In this document: piece after piece, positions 1 through 12,149 of the stretch
Position numbering within the stretch: the first letter of the stretch is position 1
Layout: every line of letters begins with the position of its first letter
From: Gnetum montanum
Lineage: Eukaryota > Streptophyta > Gnetopsida > Gnetales > Gnetaceae
Direction: 5' to 3'
NCBI GenBank assembly: GCA_015680685.1
Contig: MNCI01004725.1
Coordinates: 1 to 64,000, forward strand
Length of the DNA stretch: 64,000 nt
Translations under genes and position numbers: made by a program
The notes under the pieces: model-generated
What the model was told of the DNA's origin: nothing
The model's input: the letters and a program-made list of their open reading frames with translations, nothing else
Databases searched by the model: none

Positions 1-89
1 CCCCCTAGCTTTATCATGGGTAGGGTACTAGGTATAACTACATTTGAATGCACAATGGTGCATCATGTCATACTTCTTTGACCACATAA

Positions 90-700
90 TTCTAACTGAA
101 TGATTTAAAATGAAATTAGCTAAAGAGGTATATTGAAGTCTTAATTTAGTTACAAGAGAGGGATTAATGAAAGAATGGATCACAATGAAATCGTGCAAAA
201 TAGATAATCTTTCATTTAATATAGTACCCTAAAATTCCATGATGGTGCTGGAATGTTGATCCAAAGATTCATCTAACAATGCATAGATCTTAGCATGGTT
301 GCCACCTTGCATTGCATCTCCCTTGAAGTTTGAATAGTTTCTACGAATGTAGGCCATCTTTTTCATTACAAGAAGGGTACCAAGCACAATGATACATCAT
401 GACATATATTTTTGACCATATGATTCTAACCAACCAACTAAATTAGAATGGAATTGCCCAAGTATATGAAAGTCTTAATGTAGTTATAAAAGTCAAATCA
501 ATGAAAGAATGGATCACATTAGGATCATATAAAGTAGATAATCTTTCATTTAATATAGTACCTTCAAATTCAATGATAGTGTTGGATTGCTCATCCAAAG
601 GTTCATCTAGCAATGCATAGATCCTGGCATGGTTGTAACCTTGTGTTGAACCTCCCTTGAATTCTAGATGAATTTGGTAAATGTGTCCCATCTTGTTATA
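90..700 (-). pseudogene. Gypsy-type aspartic protease, two tandem degenerate copies
   Basis: In the frame 691-443, HARIYALLDEPLDEQSN, IIEFEGTILNERLSTLYD and HSFIDLTFIT follow the pattern (ARVYAL... GTILVNG... LxDSGATHSFID) of the retroviral-type protease after the zinc knuckle in Ty3/Gypsy elements. The DSGA catalytic core is lost. A second diverged copy lies at about 90-370 (HARIYALLDESLD). Confidence 0.6.
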
Positions 701-1559
701 ATGGTGATAGTGTATCCCATAGGCTACAGAAGGAGGACAGTTAGCTTGATTACCTTGATAGGCCTATTTGCCTTACATGAGTTGGCCTTTTTTTCTTACC
801 CTAATTGAACTAGTTATTCTAATTTTCATGTCTTCTTGCTTGCTTATATCAATTCTAATGATGCATTTAAGGAGGAAATCACTTCTTTAAGTCTTCCCTT
901 CAATTGAGTAGTTCTACTTCAATGTGGATACCATGCACTCTATCTTCTTCATAAGCAGCTATCATTAATTTAGCCATGATGACTCTTGTCATAACCTAAA
1001 ATTTGCATAGGTCTAACTATTTAATTTATTGCATGCATTTAATTATTTAATGTTGTCAAGGATATTTTAATAGGTTAATTCTATTTTTATAAACTAAATA
1101 ACCAAAGTATATTATTATTGTTAGTGTTATTATTTTTGTTAATGATGTTGGTATCATCCTATATAAGTGAATACAATATGATTACTAGAGTATTTTGTTA
1201 AAGTTTTATATTCTTTGCTTTTACTAATATTGGAGCTCAATAATAGATCTTACATATATTTTATGATTAAATGTTGAAATCCAATTACCCCTAGAAGGTA
1301 TTCTTTTAGTTAGTTATCATATCTTTACAAGTATTTGATTATGCATATTTATTCTTTATTATGCATATTTTATTCTTATTGTGCACATGTGATTATATCA
1401 TACTCTGTTCATAGAGCATTTTGAACCATAATCCTACCCAAGCCATACCCCCTATTACTTTTTATCATTAAACTAGAATTCTAAGTTTCTTTTTAATTAT
1501 AATTAAATGTCACATTAATCAACTTTAGAAAGGAAGTACTTTATAATGGTATCCTACCT
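701..1559. other. No gene seen
   Basis: AT-rich sequence without a supported feature. A retrotransposon interior is possible, since a Gypsy protease remnant precedes it. Confidence 0.5.
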
Positions 1560-1800
1560 AGAATTTAATCTTACTGATGTGTCTAGGATGTTCAAAAACA
1601 CTAGTTTTAACCTTTGGTTCACTAGAATCAAAGTTGCAATTTTTAAGATATTGCATTTTTAGTTTGTTAAAAATCCTGCAAAAGTTTGTGCATTCAAAAC
1701 GTATGACAATAATAAACAATGTTTAGATATGATTTCAATATGTGAATGTGTAGTGCACTTAGGGATTATCATTTAGAATGATGCTAAGGTACTCATTTCT
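1560..1800 (+). pseudogene. Possible Copia gag remnant
   Basis: The frame FNLTDVSRMFKNTSFNLWFT, RIKVAIF and later NKQCLDMISICECVVHLG loosely follows Copia gag (NYxxWxxrI... KALxxIxLSI...). No zinc knuckle is seen. Weak. Confidence 0.3.
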
Positions 1801-1804
1801 CAAG

Positions 1805-1920
1805 TCAAAGACCTAGACTCAAGCTTAGGTGCAGCCACTCTAAGAGGTTAGGCTTTCACTCATCTCTCATCCTTCATGGGACTTTGCTTGGTGGGATGAG
1901 CATTATGGTTTATGATAATG
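1805..1920 (+). mobile_element. tRNA-derived SINE, family 2 (3' part)
   Basis: GGTGCAGCCACTC, TTTCACTCATCTCTCATCC and GGTGGGATGAGCATTATGG match the body of the copy at 36735-36905. Confidence 0.5.
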
Positions 1921-2384
1921 ATCCTAAACATGTAATGCACTTGATAAGGATCTCATAAGTTTAAACAAAATTTGATTTAGAATTCACCTGTGCTTATTAT
2001 AAGTGTTTAAACCTTAAGGATATTAGTTAGGAAATAAAATAAGAAAATGGACTTATAAAATGGAAACAGAAAAAAGGTTATAAAAGTTAGTTTAAAAAAA
2101 AAAAAGATAAATGTGGCTTCATGCCACATAAACATAGTTGAAGAGAGAAAAAGATAAGAACACACACACACACACAATATATATATAACATATGTATGTT
2201 ATACCCATTGCAAATTTTTTCTCACCACCCCTCTTCCCTATGCATTAGGGGTTTTCAAAAATAGAAATCATTTTCTATATAGTTTCTTCATTTTGAAGCT
2301 AATACCAGCCATTTTAAGCCTACTTCTTCAATTTCTAAACACATGTCAGGGGCCATATGTCACACTACATGTGATTCTTTTGCT

Positions 2385-2393
2385 TATAAATAG
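2385..2393 (+). promoter_or_regulatory. TATA box of the LTR-like segment
   Basis: TATAAATAG, a consensus plant TATA box, about 550 bp ahead of the primer-binding site. Confidence 0.5.
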
Positions 2394-2940
2394 ATTTTGG
2401 CCTTTAGTGTGTTTCATTTTAGGTTTGTAAAAGGTTTCTAGCATGTAGGCTTAAAGCAAAGTGAAATATATTACAAGCATGTTGGATGGGAAAGAAAGCT
2501 AGTAAAAAGACTTTGAAAGATCTTGCAACACTTTAAGAAAGTTTATTTATTTTACTTTTTTTGTGACTATCTTATTTCCTTGTGGATTTTCTATTCTTCC
2601 TCTCTACTTCTTGATTCTTCATTGCTCTTTTATGATTTTATTTATTATGTCAAGACTCTACCGAATTTTTGTCAATTTAAGCTTGTTTTTATAAGGAAAT
2701 TTGTATTGTAAATTTGTCCAAATCATTTTCAATCTTTTGGTAAATTTCTAAATTATGTGGAAATTTTACCCAACTTGTTTCTTGGATATTTTATGATTAT
2801 CTTATATTAGCCCTTGATACAAATGGGATTTTATGAAATTTCTTGTGGAAATTTAGCTATTATGAACTTTTGGCTATTTCAAGAATCTTAAGTATTTGAA
2901 ACATAATAAAACAATATATATTTGATCAAGTTTACTCAAT

Positions 2941-2953
2941 TGGTAGTCAGAGC
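2941..2953 (+). promoter_or_regulatory. Retrotransposon primer-binding site (initiator Met tRNA)
   Basis: TGGTAGTCAGAGC matches the standard plant PBS with a one-base insertion. Confidence 0.55.
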
Positions 2954-3016
2954 TACAAATCATTTAGATGTCTCTATCTACATGCAGTAGTGGAGTGTTC
3001 CTTAATAGAACACAAC

Positions 3017-3102
3017 CCACAGAAAGAAGGGCTTAGACAAATTTTCTACCTTAGATTTNTCCACAGAAAGAAGGGCTTAGACAAATTTTCTACCTTAGAT
3101 TT
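3017..3102. other. Single-N join with duplicated 42-bp ends
   Basis: N at 3059. The 42 bases from 3017 (CCACAGAAAGAAGGGCTTAG...) are repeated exactly from 3061. This looks like two contig ends that overlap but were not merged. Confidence 0.9.
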
Positions 3103-4146
3103 TGATTCATAAGTTCATATAATGTTGGGAAACTAGTTGAGACCATGACATTGAGCATTTGAGTTTAGTGATGTGCAGTGAGGCATAGTCAAGACCTATC
3201 CTTTTAATGATGTAGGTGCCTTAGCCACTAAAGATGTTAGTAGTAAGGCTATTGCAAAGACCTGACCATGAGTAACTTGTTTGAGGTCACAAGGATAATT
3301 TAATGTTAGTAATAAGGTTATTCCAAGACTTGTTGATATATTACTTTTGTAATGAGGGTAGCTAAGACCTAGCCTTTGAATATTCCTAGATAAAATATAA
3401 AATATCTGGATTTTTGGAAAATTTGTGACTTATCTAGATTCGAAACATTTTTGGCTATTTAATTGAAGACCTTTGCATAGATTGTATCTTGAGACTTTGG
3501 TCCAAAACTTTTATGCTCCATGAATAGGAAAATAAAATAGCTTTTCTTATTTGAGGGGTTTTGACTCTTACATTTCGATCCAAATAGCCTAGAGTAGTCA
3601 ACGAATCATCGAGAGAGATACATGGGGTGAAAGGTGAGTCAGTTCAACACAAGATGGATCCCCTAAACTAGAAAAATAATATTTGTATATTTTGTATTTT
3701 TGTATAATAAATATCTTCTATACTTTTTTGGATATTGAGTCATGTACCTATTTTTATAAATAAATAATGAAATGAAATGAAACTTTGTTACATCCGAAGA
3801 CCCATAAGATCTATTGGACAAATATTACATTTTCATGAAAAATAAAGATAGACTTTACAAATTAACCAAGCACCAATGGGAGCATCAAAAACAAATCATA
3901 CAATTTTTTTTCTTATAACATTATAATGTTGTCTCAAATGGGTAGTTATAGCACAAGAAAGAAACACATGTAACTTATCTTCAATGGCTCTTAATTTGCA
4001 CAACCTAAAAATGCACTAGGGAGTTGAATCCATTTTCCACTTTTAATTTTAAGATAATAAGAACTTAAATGAAGCTTGTTGATAGCATTTTGATACTTGA
4101 TGGAAATAGTACCTAAAAGATTGTGAGCCTCTACATCTAGTTTATT
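3103..4146. other. No gene seen
   Basis: Follows the LTR-like segment and PBS. It may be the leader of that element, but no gag frame is legible. Confidence 0.4.
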
Positions 4147-4888
4147 AGATCTAATGTGATGTAAATAAAATTACCTCTTGCCTTTCATATTAGCCCATAT
4201 CTATGTCAAAACCTTCTACTTGACTAATAGAATATGCTTTGGATTTTGTTGCATGTCCTCCAATGAGATATTCCATTTTCTCAACCGTTGCATCCCTTGT
4301 AAATATCAACCACACTCTCATGAATCTTTAAGAATTACTTTAGAGAATTTATCTTACCTTAAGATATGCAAACTATGAATGTATGTAATGAATTGGCACA
4401 AGATTTCTATTTTTAAAAGTAATAAATCACATCCACATAATAATATTGAGTAAGGTATTTGCATCTTCACCTTTAACTCATCGAAAAGAAAAATTTTTTG
4501 CACTCTTTTAATATTTAGATCTAATGTGATGTAAATAAAATTACCTCTTGCCTTTCACATTAGCCCATATCTATGTCAAAACCTTCTACTTGACTAATAG
4601 AATATGCTTTGGATTTTGTTGCATATCCTCCAATGAGATATTCCATTTTCTCAATAGTTACATCCCTTGTAAATTACCAACCACAATCTCACAAATCTTC
4701 AAGAATTCCTTTAGAGAATTTATCTTACCTTAAGATATGTAAGCTATGAATGTATGTAATGAATTGGCACAAGGTTTCTATTTTTAAAAGTAATATATCA
4801 CATCCACATAATAATATTAAGTAAGGTATTTGCATCATCACCTTTAACTCATTGAAAAGAAAAATTTTCTGCACTCTTTTAATATCTT
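4147..4888. repeat. Tandem duplication, two units of 370 bp
   Basis: The unit starting AGATCTAATGTGATG occurs at 4147 and again at 4517, with roughly 95% identity to the end of each unit (GCACTCTTTTAATAT). It lies in the C-terminal part of the antisense LINE remnant. Confidence 0.9.
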
Positions 4889-6150
4889 TCCAAAGTTTAG
4901 CACTAAGTCCAAGTTCCCAAACAAGACATCCATACAATAGAGTAGGATAGGTAATAGTATGAAAATTTTCTTTTCTAACCTTCCAAGCCTAGAGGCCTAA
5001 ATCTTTACGCTTGTTTGTGAAAGCAAACTAAGCCTTGAAACCTCCTATTTTTTATTTGACACACTTCCCCCACATGTAATTGTTCATGTAAATGAGACCC
5101 AAATGTGTAAAAAAATCTACTATTTTCACATTGATACCTCCAAAATGGAAGTTATAATAGTTATTTCTTATACCCTAAATCATCAATTTGGTTTTCTCTA
5201 CATTCACTTGAAGACCAAATAAATGACAATAATTTTCTAAAATTTGCAACATATTTTGCTTACATTCTACAATAGTGGAAATCAAGGCAACATCATCTGC
5301 ATATAAAAGAAGAATCACTGCTCTGAATCCAATTTTAATACCATGACTATCTTACCCGTTACAAAACTATTCTTGCATTTCATCAATAATGATACCAAAA
5401 AGAGTTGCAGAAAGTGGACAACCTTGTTGAACTCCATTTTGCTTTGAAATTGAAATTTTTTTCTCAAAAGTGCATTATATAATTTCAATAATCACTTTTT
5501 CATACAATCTTTGAGTTGTTGCAACCAAATCTAAAGGGGGACCAATTTTATGCAAGCGTAACCATAATTTTATAAGAATCACTAAATCATATGCTTTAAC
5601 AAAATCAATAAAATAAATAAAAACTTTTTTATTAGGCATTTTTGCAAACACCATACAATGTCTAAGAGTAACTAAGTGATCAATAGTAGAGTGGTTTTGT
5701 TTGAAACATGTTGGACATTTTGCCTTGACCTAGTTAGCTTCAACCCAAAAATTGATTCTCTTTTCTAACAGAATACCCAACAACTTAGCAAAAATATTAC
5801 TCATAATGATCATTTGATAATTGTTCAAATTATGTTAATCCCCCTTTTTATATAACAAGATAGCTTTACTAGTTTTCCAATGTTGATTTAATTCTAGTTC
5901 CATTGCCAAATTTAATTTGTCAAATTTCTCTATGAATAGCAGATCCTGCCAACTTTAATTCTGCATATAAACCAACTAAATCTGTAGTTGTGCCAGGTGC
6001 TAACTTTTTAATATCCTTTGTGACTTCTTCAAGAGTAAATTTGAGAGATGCTTGTTGTACAGTAGTCGTAGAATTATCATCTTGTCCTGTAAATAGTTCA
6101 TTATAAAATAAGAAAATATCTTGAAAAAAAATAAATAATGAAGAGGCTTT
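4150..6150 (-). mobile_element. LINE reverse transcriptase remnant (antisense)
   Basis: The reverse complement gives FIYFIDFVKAYDLVI (motif A), SKQNGVQQGCPLSATLFGII (motif B), and VILLLYADDVALIS (motif C, YADD at 5292-5303) with GLQVNVEKTKL. Near 4937-4800 is MYGCLVWELGLSAKLWKDIK with FLFNELKVMMQIPYLILL. The motif order and GVQQGCPLS wording show a non-LTR RT of a different lineage from the L1-like copies. Stops occur throughout. Confidence 0.75.
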
Positions 6151-6778
6151 ATGACAAAAACATTGTCAAAACTAGCTAGATTCCTTTTTCATAGTGTAAG
6201 CAAAATATTCTTGGTGTTCCTTTTTTAATGATGTAAGCAAGATATTCCTGTCATTCCTTTTTTTAATGGAGTAAGCAAATAATTACTATTTTTTAATAAT
6301 AAAATATGATAGATATGAAATTGTGATTTATGTCATTTGGAATATGATATTACAAGGATCATTTTTTATTTCAACACTCACTATATGTTCAAGAAAAAGT
6401 AATTTTATTTTATTAAATTGTTATTTCTATTTTGATTATTTAATTTGGTAAACTTCAAATATGAATATCTTTATTTCTAGATGTCCGATTGAGGTGAAAC
6501 AAGTGTCATTAGAAGTGTTATTTTGTGTGCTTTTTAATCATGTGGTTGAATCTTTTGACATCTACATTTTTGTGGTTACATTAATTTTCATTTTTGTTAA
6601 AATAATTATATTCAATTATTTATGTAACTAGTTAGAAAGTTATGTGTTGTGTTGCCCAAATGTATTTATGCTTCTAATTGATAATTTTTATTATTAATAA
6701 TTTTACATATTTTTTCTAAATTAATAAATCAAGGTTAAATCCAAATCCTTGGGGTTTAGTAGCACTTCCATTAGTTAT

Positions 6779-7230
6779 TTATAGGATTTTATAGATAATT
6801 AATAGGGGCATTACATCTCTAATGTTAGGACCAAGGTCCCTAACAAAGCTTTCCCTTTGAAGATTATCATCATTGGGCACATGTGGCATGTACTCACACA
6901 ACTCTATGAATTTGTTGTCACCAGCATGCACCATCATGTTGCCTTGAGTGAGTGAATTAAATTGTTGTACCTTCCTAGCTACAAATGCTTTGGATAAGTA
7001 CCTCTCCTTGAAGTCTACCACATATCCACTTGGTCACCTTTCTTTCAACTATCCACCATCAAGCAACTATCTCTTGCAATTGAAAATTTGCAAGTCAGGT
7101 CTTATTACAGTGCACTTAATTGTGCCAAAGCCTTTCTCCATTTAGTGAGCCATTCCATGGCTTCCATTGGGTTTTCACTATCTTTGAAGACATTGGAAGA
7201 ATTAGCTAACTACTAGAGCTACCTCTTATT
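6779..7230 (-). pseudogene. Ty3/Gypsy gag fragment
   Basis: The reverse complement reads DFKERYLSKAFVARKVQQFN, SLTQGNMMV, FIELCEYMPHVPNDDNLQRE and FVRDLGPNIRDVM. This is the retrotransposon gag domain pattern (F...YFP...K..EF..L.QG.M.V..Y...F..L..YAPH...ER...F..GL). Upstream sequence is degraded. Confidence 0.75.
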
Positions 7231-7270
7231 GGCTACCTCACAATTGTAAAGACTAAACAAATTCTTAAAC

Positions 7271-7470
7271 AATGAGGTGTCAACCTAGTGATAAGACTCT
7301 TGATTTGAAAACTCCAAGTCATGGGTTCAATTCTAGTGAGAGATACTAAGTTGTAAAGTTCTAATTGGACTATGTACCTTGAGGTGTAGCTATATTACAA
7401 TCATTTCAAGATTCGACTATGCCCCCCACAACTCAACTATCACCCACCGCCAAAAAAGAAGAAAAAAATT
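7271..7470 (+). mobile_element. tRNA-derived SINE, family 1
   Basis: The head AATGAGGTGTCAACCTAGTG is box A-like; GGGTTCAATTC is box B-like. The body has ACTAAGTTGTAAAG, TGTACCTTGAGGTGTAG and ATTTCAAGATTC, with a C-rich then A-rich tail. Related copies occur at 26400, 32886, 55470, 55918 and 57067. Confidence 0.65.
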
Positions 7471-8479
7471 TAATAAAATATTAAAAGATGTATAAAAATC
7501 TATTAAAATAATTAAATGCAAATTATTAAATAATCATGGTAAGGAACAAATAAGTCTAAGCCTAGAAATTTCTAGCATGTTACAAAATAATTTAGCTCTA
7601 AGAATTTCCAATGTTTGTGGTGCAAAATGATAATGATAATAAATACACAATTCAAATCCTAATAAAGTACTATTGAAACCTTAGAAAAGAACTACAATTT
7701 CTTGTACCTAAAAAAAATTGCCAACAAAATCCTACAGCTTTGAATCCCAATTTGGCACTAATGCTACAATCACCTAATCTCCTAGATCCACTATTTGGCT
7801 AAGATATGCAGCGTAGATTCAAATCATGTTGTGCATCTATCTTCCTGAATTCACCAAATTCTGAAATGCTAGCGATTGGGTGAGAATGATAAAGAGAAAC
7901 AATGAAACAAACATTCCTAGGTAAGGTTAGAGTTCTACTGTCATTAAAAAGAAAAAACTATCTTACTTTAGGGAAACTTTGCCCCTAGCTACATGTTAAA
8001 CTCTAAATACAACCTATAGGTCTCACCATGGGTATACCTCTTAAGCTGCTAGTTAGGAAAGACCTTACTACATATCAATATTAGCAATACCTCTAGCAAA
8101 ACTATATCACAAGTTAACATAAATGAAACTTATTCTTGAAAATTAATAAAATACATCCTAAAACATACTCCCCATCCAATGACATATACCAACTTATAAG
8201 AATAAAATTCATTGTTGCATGGAAATCATTAGTATAATAGAAAAAATGAAGCCTAAAAACCTAATTCAACCTTCTATAAGAATAGAACAAGTTGTAGAAA
8301 AACTAAAAGCAAGCATAAAACCATTCATAGAAAACATTAGAAATGCATAAAATTAAGCATGATAGCAAAGAAACATTAAACTGGCATGGTAAAGATATTT
8401 AAACATTTTATAAGAACAAAAGAAAATATTGGAGTGAAAATATGAGAGCCTAGTAGCATCCTAAAAGATCTTGGGTGGT

Positions 8480-9390
8480 TACACAACCACATGAAGACTT
8501 TGATTTTCTTAGAGGTGATTTCCCACCATTTTCATTTTCAATTCAAATTCTATGCAAATTTCATTTTCAAAATGGCTTTTAATGAATGGCGAGTTATATC
8601 CTTTAGGTTATCCAAATCCTCTTTAGCTCTACAAATGCTCTTCCAAATTGAGAAAGACATTTGTCTAGCCTTCCAAAGCTTGTATCTATGTTTAAGAGTG
8701 AAAGTTCGATCTTATATTTGGGATTGGATGTTGTTACATGCCTAGCCAAACCAACAAGCACAAAGTTTTCTAATCTAGATATTTTCTATCCTCTTGACTT
8801 CTTAAGTCTAGCTGTGTCATGCCACCAAGTGAGAAGAATTCTATTACTCTCCTTGCCTTCAAACCTGATAAAATCCTAGATGATTTGATTAGCTTTCTTT
8901 TGGGCTTGGTTTTTGTTTTCTCTAAGCAACGAAGGGAAGGGGATGATTATCGAGCCAAGATTGCATCTTATTGGTCCATAACTAGCACTTAGTTTGTCTT
9001 TTGTAGATCATGTCAGTTTGTCTTTTGTAGATCATGTCATGCTAGGATTCAATTCCATGCTATCTGGATAGGGGGATGCCTAAATACTTGTCTTTAAGAG
9101 ATCCCAATACCATGTTTAAAGCCTTTAGGATATTTGCCTTGATAGTTGAGGGAGGACAGGTGACATGGATAGTGGACTCCTATTAATTAGTAGCAAGTCC
9201 CAGTTGTTAAGTTATGGAATTTAAGTGGCTTTTGATAGCCATGGCCTTTGCTGGTGATGCCTAAAGTTACAATCTTGGTATTATCAACGTAATCACAATG
9301 TGAATTTGATGTTTGTTTTCCCTTTTCTGGGCATTTTCCTATAAAATACAAGAAATTAAAGTTTCCCATTCCCAAAAAGGGGCAAAACTA
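8480..9390 (-). mobile_element. L1-type LINE RT remnant (antisense)
   Basis: The reverse complement includes HCDYVDNTKIVTLG (motif C as YVDN, 9280-9291), LGSLKDKYLGIPLS and, further 3', blocks such as ISRLENFVLVGLACNNI and KARQMSFSIW. These follow the usual L1 RT order of YxDD, YLGIPL, thumb. Heavily decayed. Confidence 0.65.
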
Positions 9391-9399
9391 GAGTAACAC

Positions 9400-11582
9400 G
9401 TTATGGATAACAATATATTAACCTTACATATGTACATACATACCGCATGCAAATGTTTCTATGTATATTTACTTGGTTTTGGGGCAGCAAAGAATCATAA
9501 AACTGCAACCATAATGAGATGTAAACCTACTAAATCTAATGTTTCTACATTCTTGTTACAACTACTATAGCTGCATATTTAATTAATTTGATCCAAATTT
9601 AAATATTTTCAAAAAATTTTAAATAGTTTCTTAACTTTTTTTCTAATTTGCAGGGTATAAATTTTATGGGCATGTCATGATATAAATGATAGATGGATAC
9701 TACTAGCCATCGAATTCACACCCTAAGCGTAATGACTAGAAAAGCATTGAACTAGCCCTACCATGCTAATTATATTTTAATGCGTTGAAATCATTTTGTT
9801 TGTAAATATAGAAACAAGGCCTTAATAACGGATAAAGATACACAATCATATATAAAGGTAGGGTAGGTTTTGCGTAAATATATGTCTCTTGCATTCATTG
9901 CTCACAACATGATTTGTTCANATAAATATATGTCTCTTGCATTCATTGCTCACAACATGATTTGTTCATATTAATTTAGAATTCTATACAGATACATCAT
10001 CTAGTCATCTGATTCTCTTGTAAAAAGAATTAGTAGCAAAAAATGTGATTGTTGGCTCCATACAATAATAATTCTATGGCAAGTTGCTACCAAACCTGTA
10101 ACACCATTATCTGGCACCCCTAGACTATGATCTATGATGGTGTACGCCAAAAATTAGCTACTAATGGGATTAACAAATAATCATATGCACAATCGATTAA
10201 TAATTACAACCAACAGAAGGAAGAAGCATAAATTAAAAACAATTCACAAAACGTAATTGTCACACTTAACCATAAAATGAAAAATCACAACTTATATGCA
10301 TTATCACATCTATGTGCAAAGTTATCATATCAGCCTATGCAAAACAACTAAAACAAACTATCTGTCGATTACCAAAGGATCCCAAGTACATACGCAATCA
10401 ACCAAGCAGATACATTTGTATATTATATTATCCTATGGATCTAGCATCACAACTTGTCCCTACCAAAGCCCCAAGAAAATATATCCATCTCATAAGTTAA
10501 ATTAAACAGGAATGTACACTCATCTACACTCAATGTAAGATGTGTATCAATTGCTATGAGTACTCATAATCAAATGCCTACAATTTTTTTATTTATCTAA
10601 CCAATGGTAGGGTTCATCACCCTACGACCTGCAACCACTAGCCTTTTAGAGAATTAAACATAGGGGCAAACACACCTATGCTACGTACCAATCATAAGGA
10701 CAAACACATCTATGCTCTCCTACTCCAATGATGAGGCCTAGGATAGGAGCCTCATTGATTCATCATAGGAGTGATTAATCTAACACTACCTCTAGGATCC
10801 CCATTATCAACCAGTCCATACATTTCATAATAACTCCACTCGTGGACCAACCACAAGTAACCAATGCTACATATGTCATCACAAGAATGCATAATATCAA
10901 AACTTGATACCAAGCTCTTTTAAGCCTCATCATCACATAGTTTTCAATACCAACACTAGATACACATAAGTAAAGTCACATATACATGGATCATATAACT
11001 AGTAGTATAATATGCCTTGCATAATGTAGTGATACATTAAGATGCATAACTTGCCAACAACCCCAACAACCAGTACTATAGGACTCCATTCAATGCATAT
11101 AGCATTAAGCAAATATTAGTGGTGAAAGACTCAAGCCATAATGCCACAACATTTCTATTTGACAACACAACTATTGTTCATATGCAAATTCTACATTGGT
11201 AGTTCAAACCTAGAGATGTAACACACAAACATTTGCTTTATGTACCCCTTCCTGAAGCTATGTACACATATGCAATAGTTCAAATAAACTATATTGTTGT
11301 CAGTTTTCATTAATTGCTAGAAACAGGTAACTAGTTGATGGAAACAAGATATAAACACTTACCAAATGAAGGGACAACTCTAGAAATAGGCTACAACTCT
11401 AAGTTCTTATTAGATAAGGGAACATTTGACAAGTTCATACAGTAGTTGCTGAACTTGGCTGACCATTTACAGGTTGGAAGTTCAACTTTCCACCGCTTCA
11501 AAAAAATGAAAAGAACAACAAATTGGTTGAGTTGAACTTGACACATTATGAACTATTATGTATCTCACACTGTTTCTCTTCT
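9400..11582. other. No gene seen
   Basis: AT-rich, with one unmerged contig join at 9921. A somewhat more C-rich patch at 10600-11250 holds repeated words such as CACACCTATGCTACGTACCA / CACATCTATGCT. Nothing coding is supported. Confidence 0.5.
9875..9968. other. Single-N join with duplicated 46-bp ends
   Basis: N at 9921, with TAAATATATGTCTCTTGCAT... ending GATTTGTTCA on both sides. Confidence 0.9.
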
Positions 11583-12148
11583 AATGCCTAGATGCTAACC
11601 AGAATTACAACGTTGGAAACACAGATAAGAAAAAGAATCATGACACAAGATGAAATTGTACTTATCCAACTAAAACATTTGGTTTTTGACAATTACTGCA
11701 ACTATGCTCCCATGGTATCTAGCATGAACATCAGGAAGTACAAAAGAGGCATGAACAATGAATCACTCCAGCAAAGTCCTGAATGCTTAGATGGATGTTG
11801 AATATTACCAGAAGAGATAAACTGCATTACAAAGACATTAGAGAAAGACTTAGAGTGGCTTCTATTTCAAATAAGTTACAAGGATGGCAACTTAAATGGT
11901 TTGGGCATGTGCAAAGAAGAGTAGACAACGAGCCTATAAAAAAAGTTGCTACATCACTGTTTTAGGAAAGTCACCGAAAGGAAGACTAAAAAGAAAGACA
12001 TGGGAAAAAACAACTGAAGATGATTTGAAGAAACTACAAATAAACAAAGATCTAACTCTTCATAGAGGTGAATGGCAAAAAAGAACTCATGTAGCTGACC
12101 TCATATTGTTGAGACAAGGTTAAGATGATGATGATGATGATGATGATA
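11583..12148 (+). mobile_element. RTE-type LINE 3' end with GAT tail
   Basis: Frames give MLRWMLNITRRDKLHYKDIR, then WFGHVQRRVDNEPIKK, GRLKRKTWEKTTEDDLKKL and WQKRTHVADLILLRQG. This is the conserved 3' end of plant RTE LINE ORFs. It finishes in a (GAT)8 microsatellite at 12124-12147 rather than poly-A, a known habit of RTE elements. Confidence 0.8.
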
Positions 12149-12149
12149 G

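Larger units (their letters stand above)
2110..2955 (+). repeat. LTR-like segment with TATA box and tRNA-iMet primer site
   Basis: The segment has a strong TATAAATAG at 2385-2393 and, about 550 bp later, TGGTAGTCAGAGC at 2941-2953. The latter is the plant initiator-Met tRNA primer-binding site (TGGTATCAGAGC) with one inserted base. This spacing fits a 5' LTR (U3-R-U5) followed by a PBS. The 5' limit is uncertain; an A-rich tract ends near 2106. Confidence 0.55.

Noticed and set aside
7271-7340. A functional tRNA gene on the SINE heads
   Set aside because: Box-like words are present, but no cloverleaf can be drawn with paired acceptor and anticodon arms, and the body continues into a SINE tail shared by other copies.
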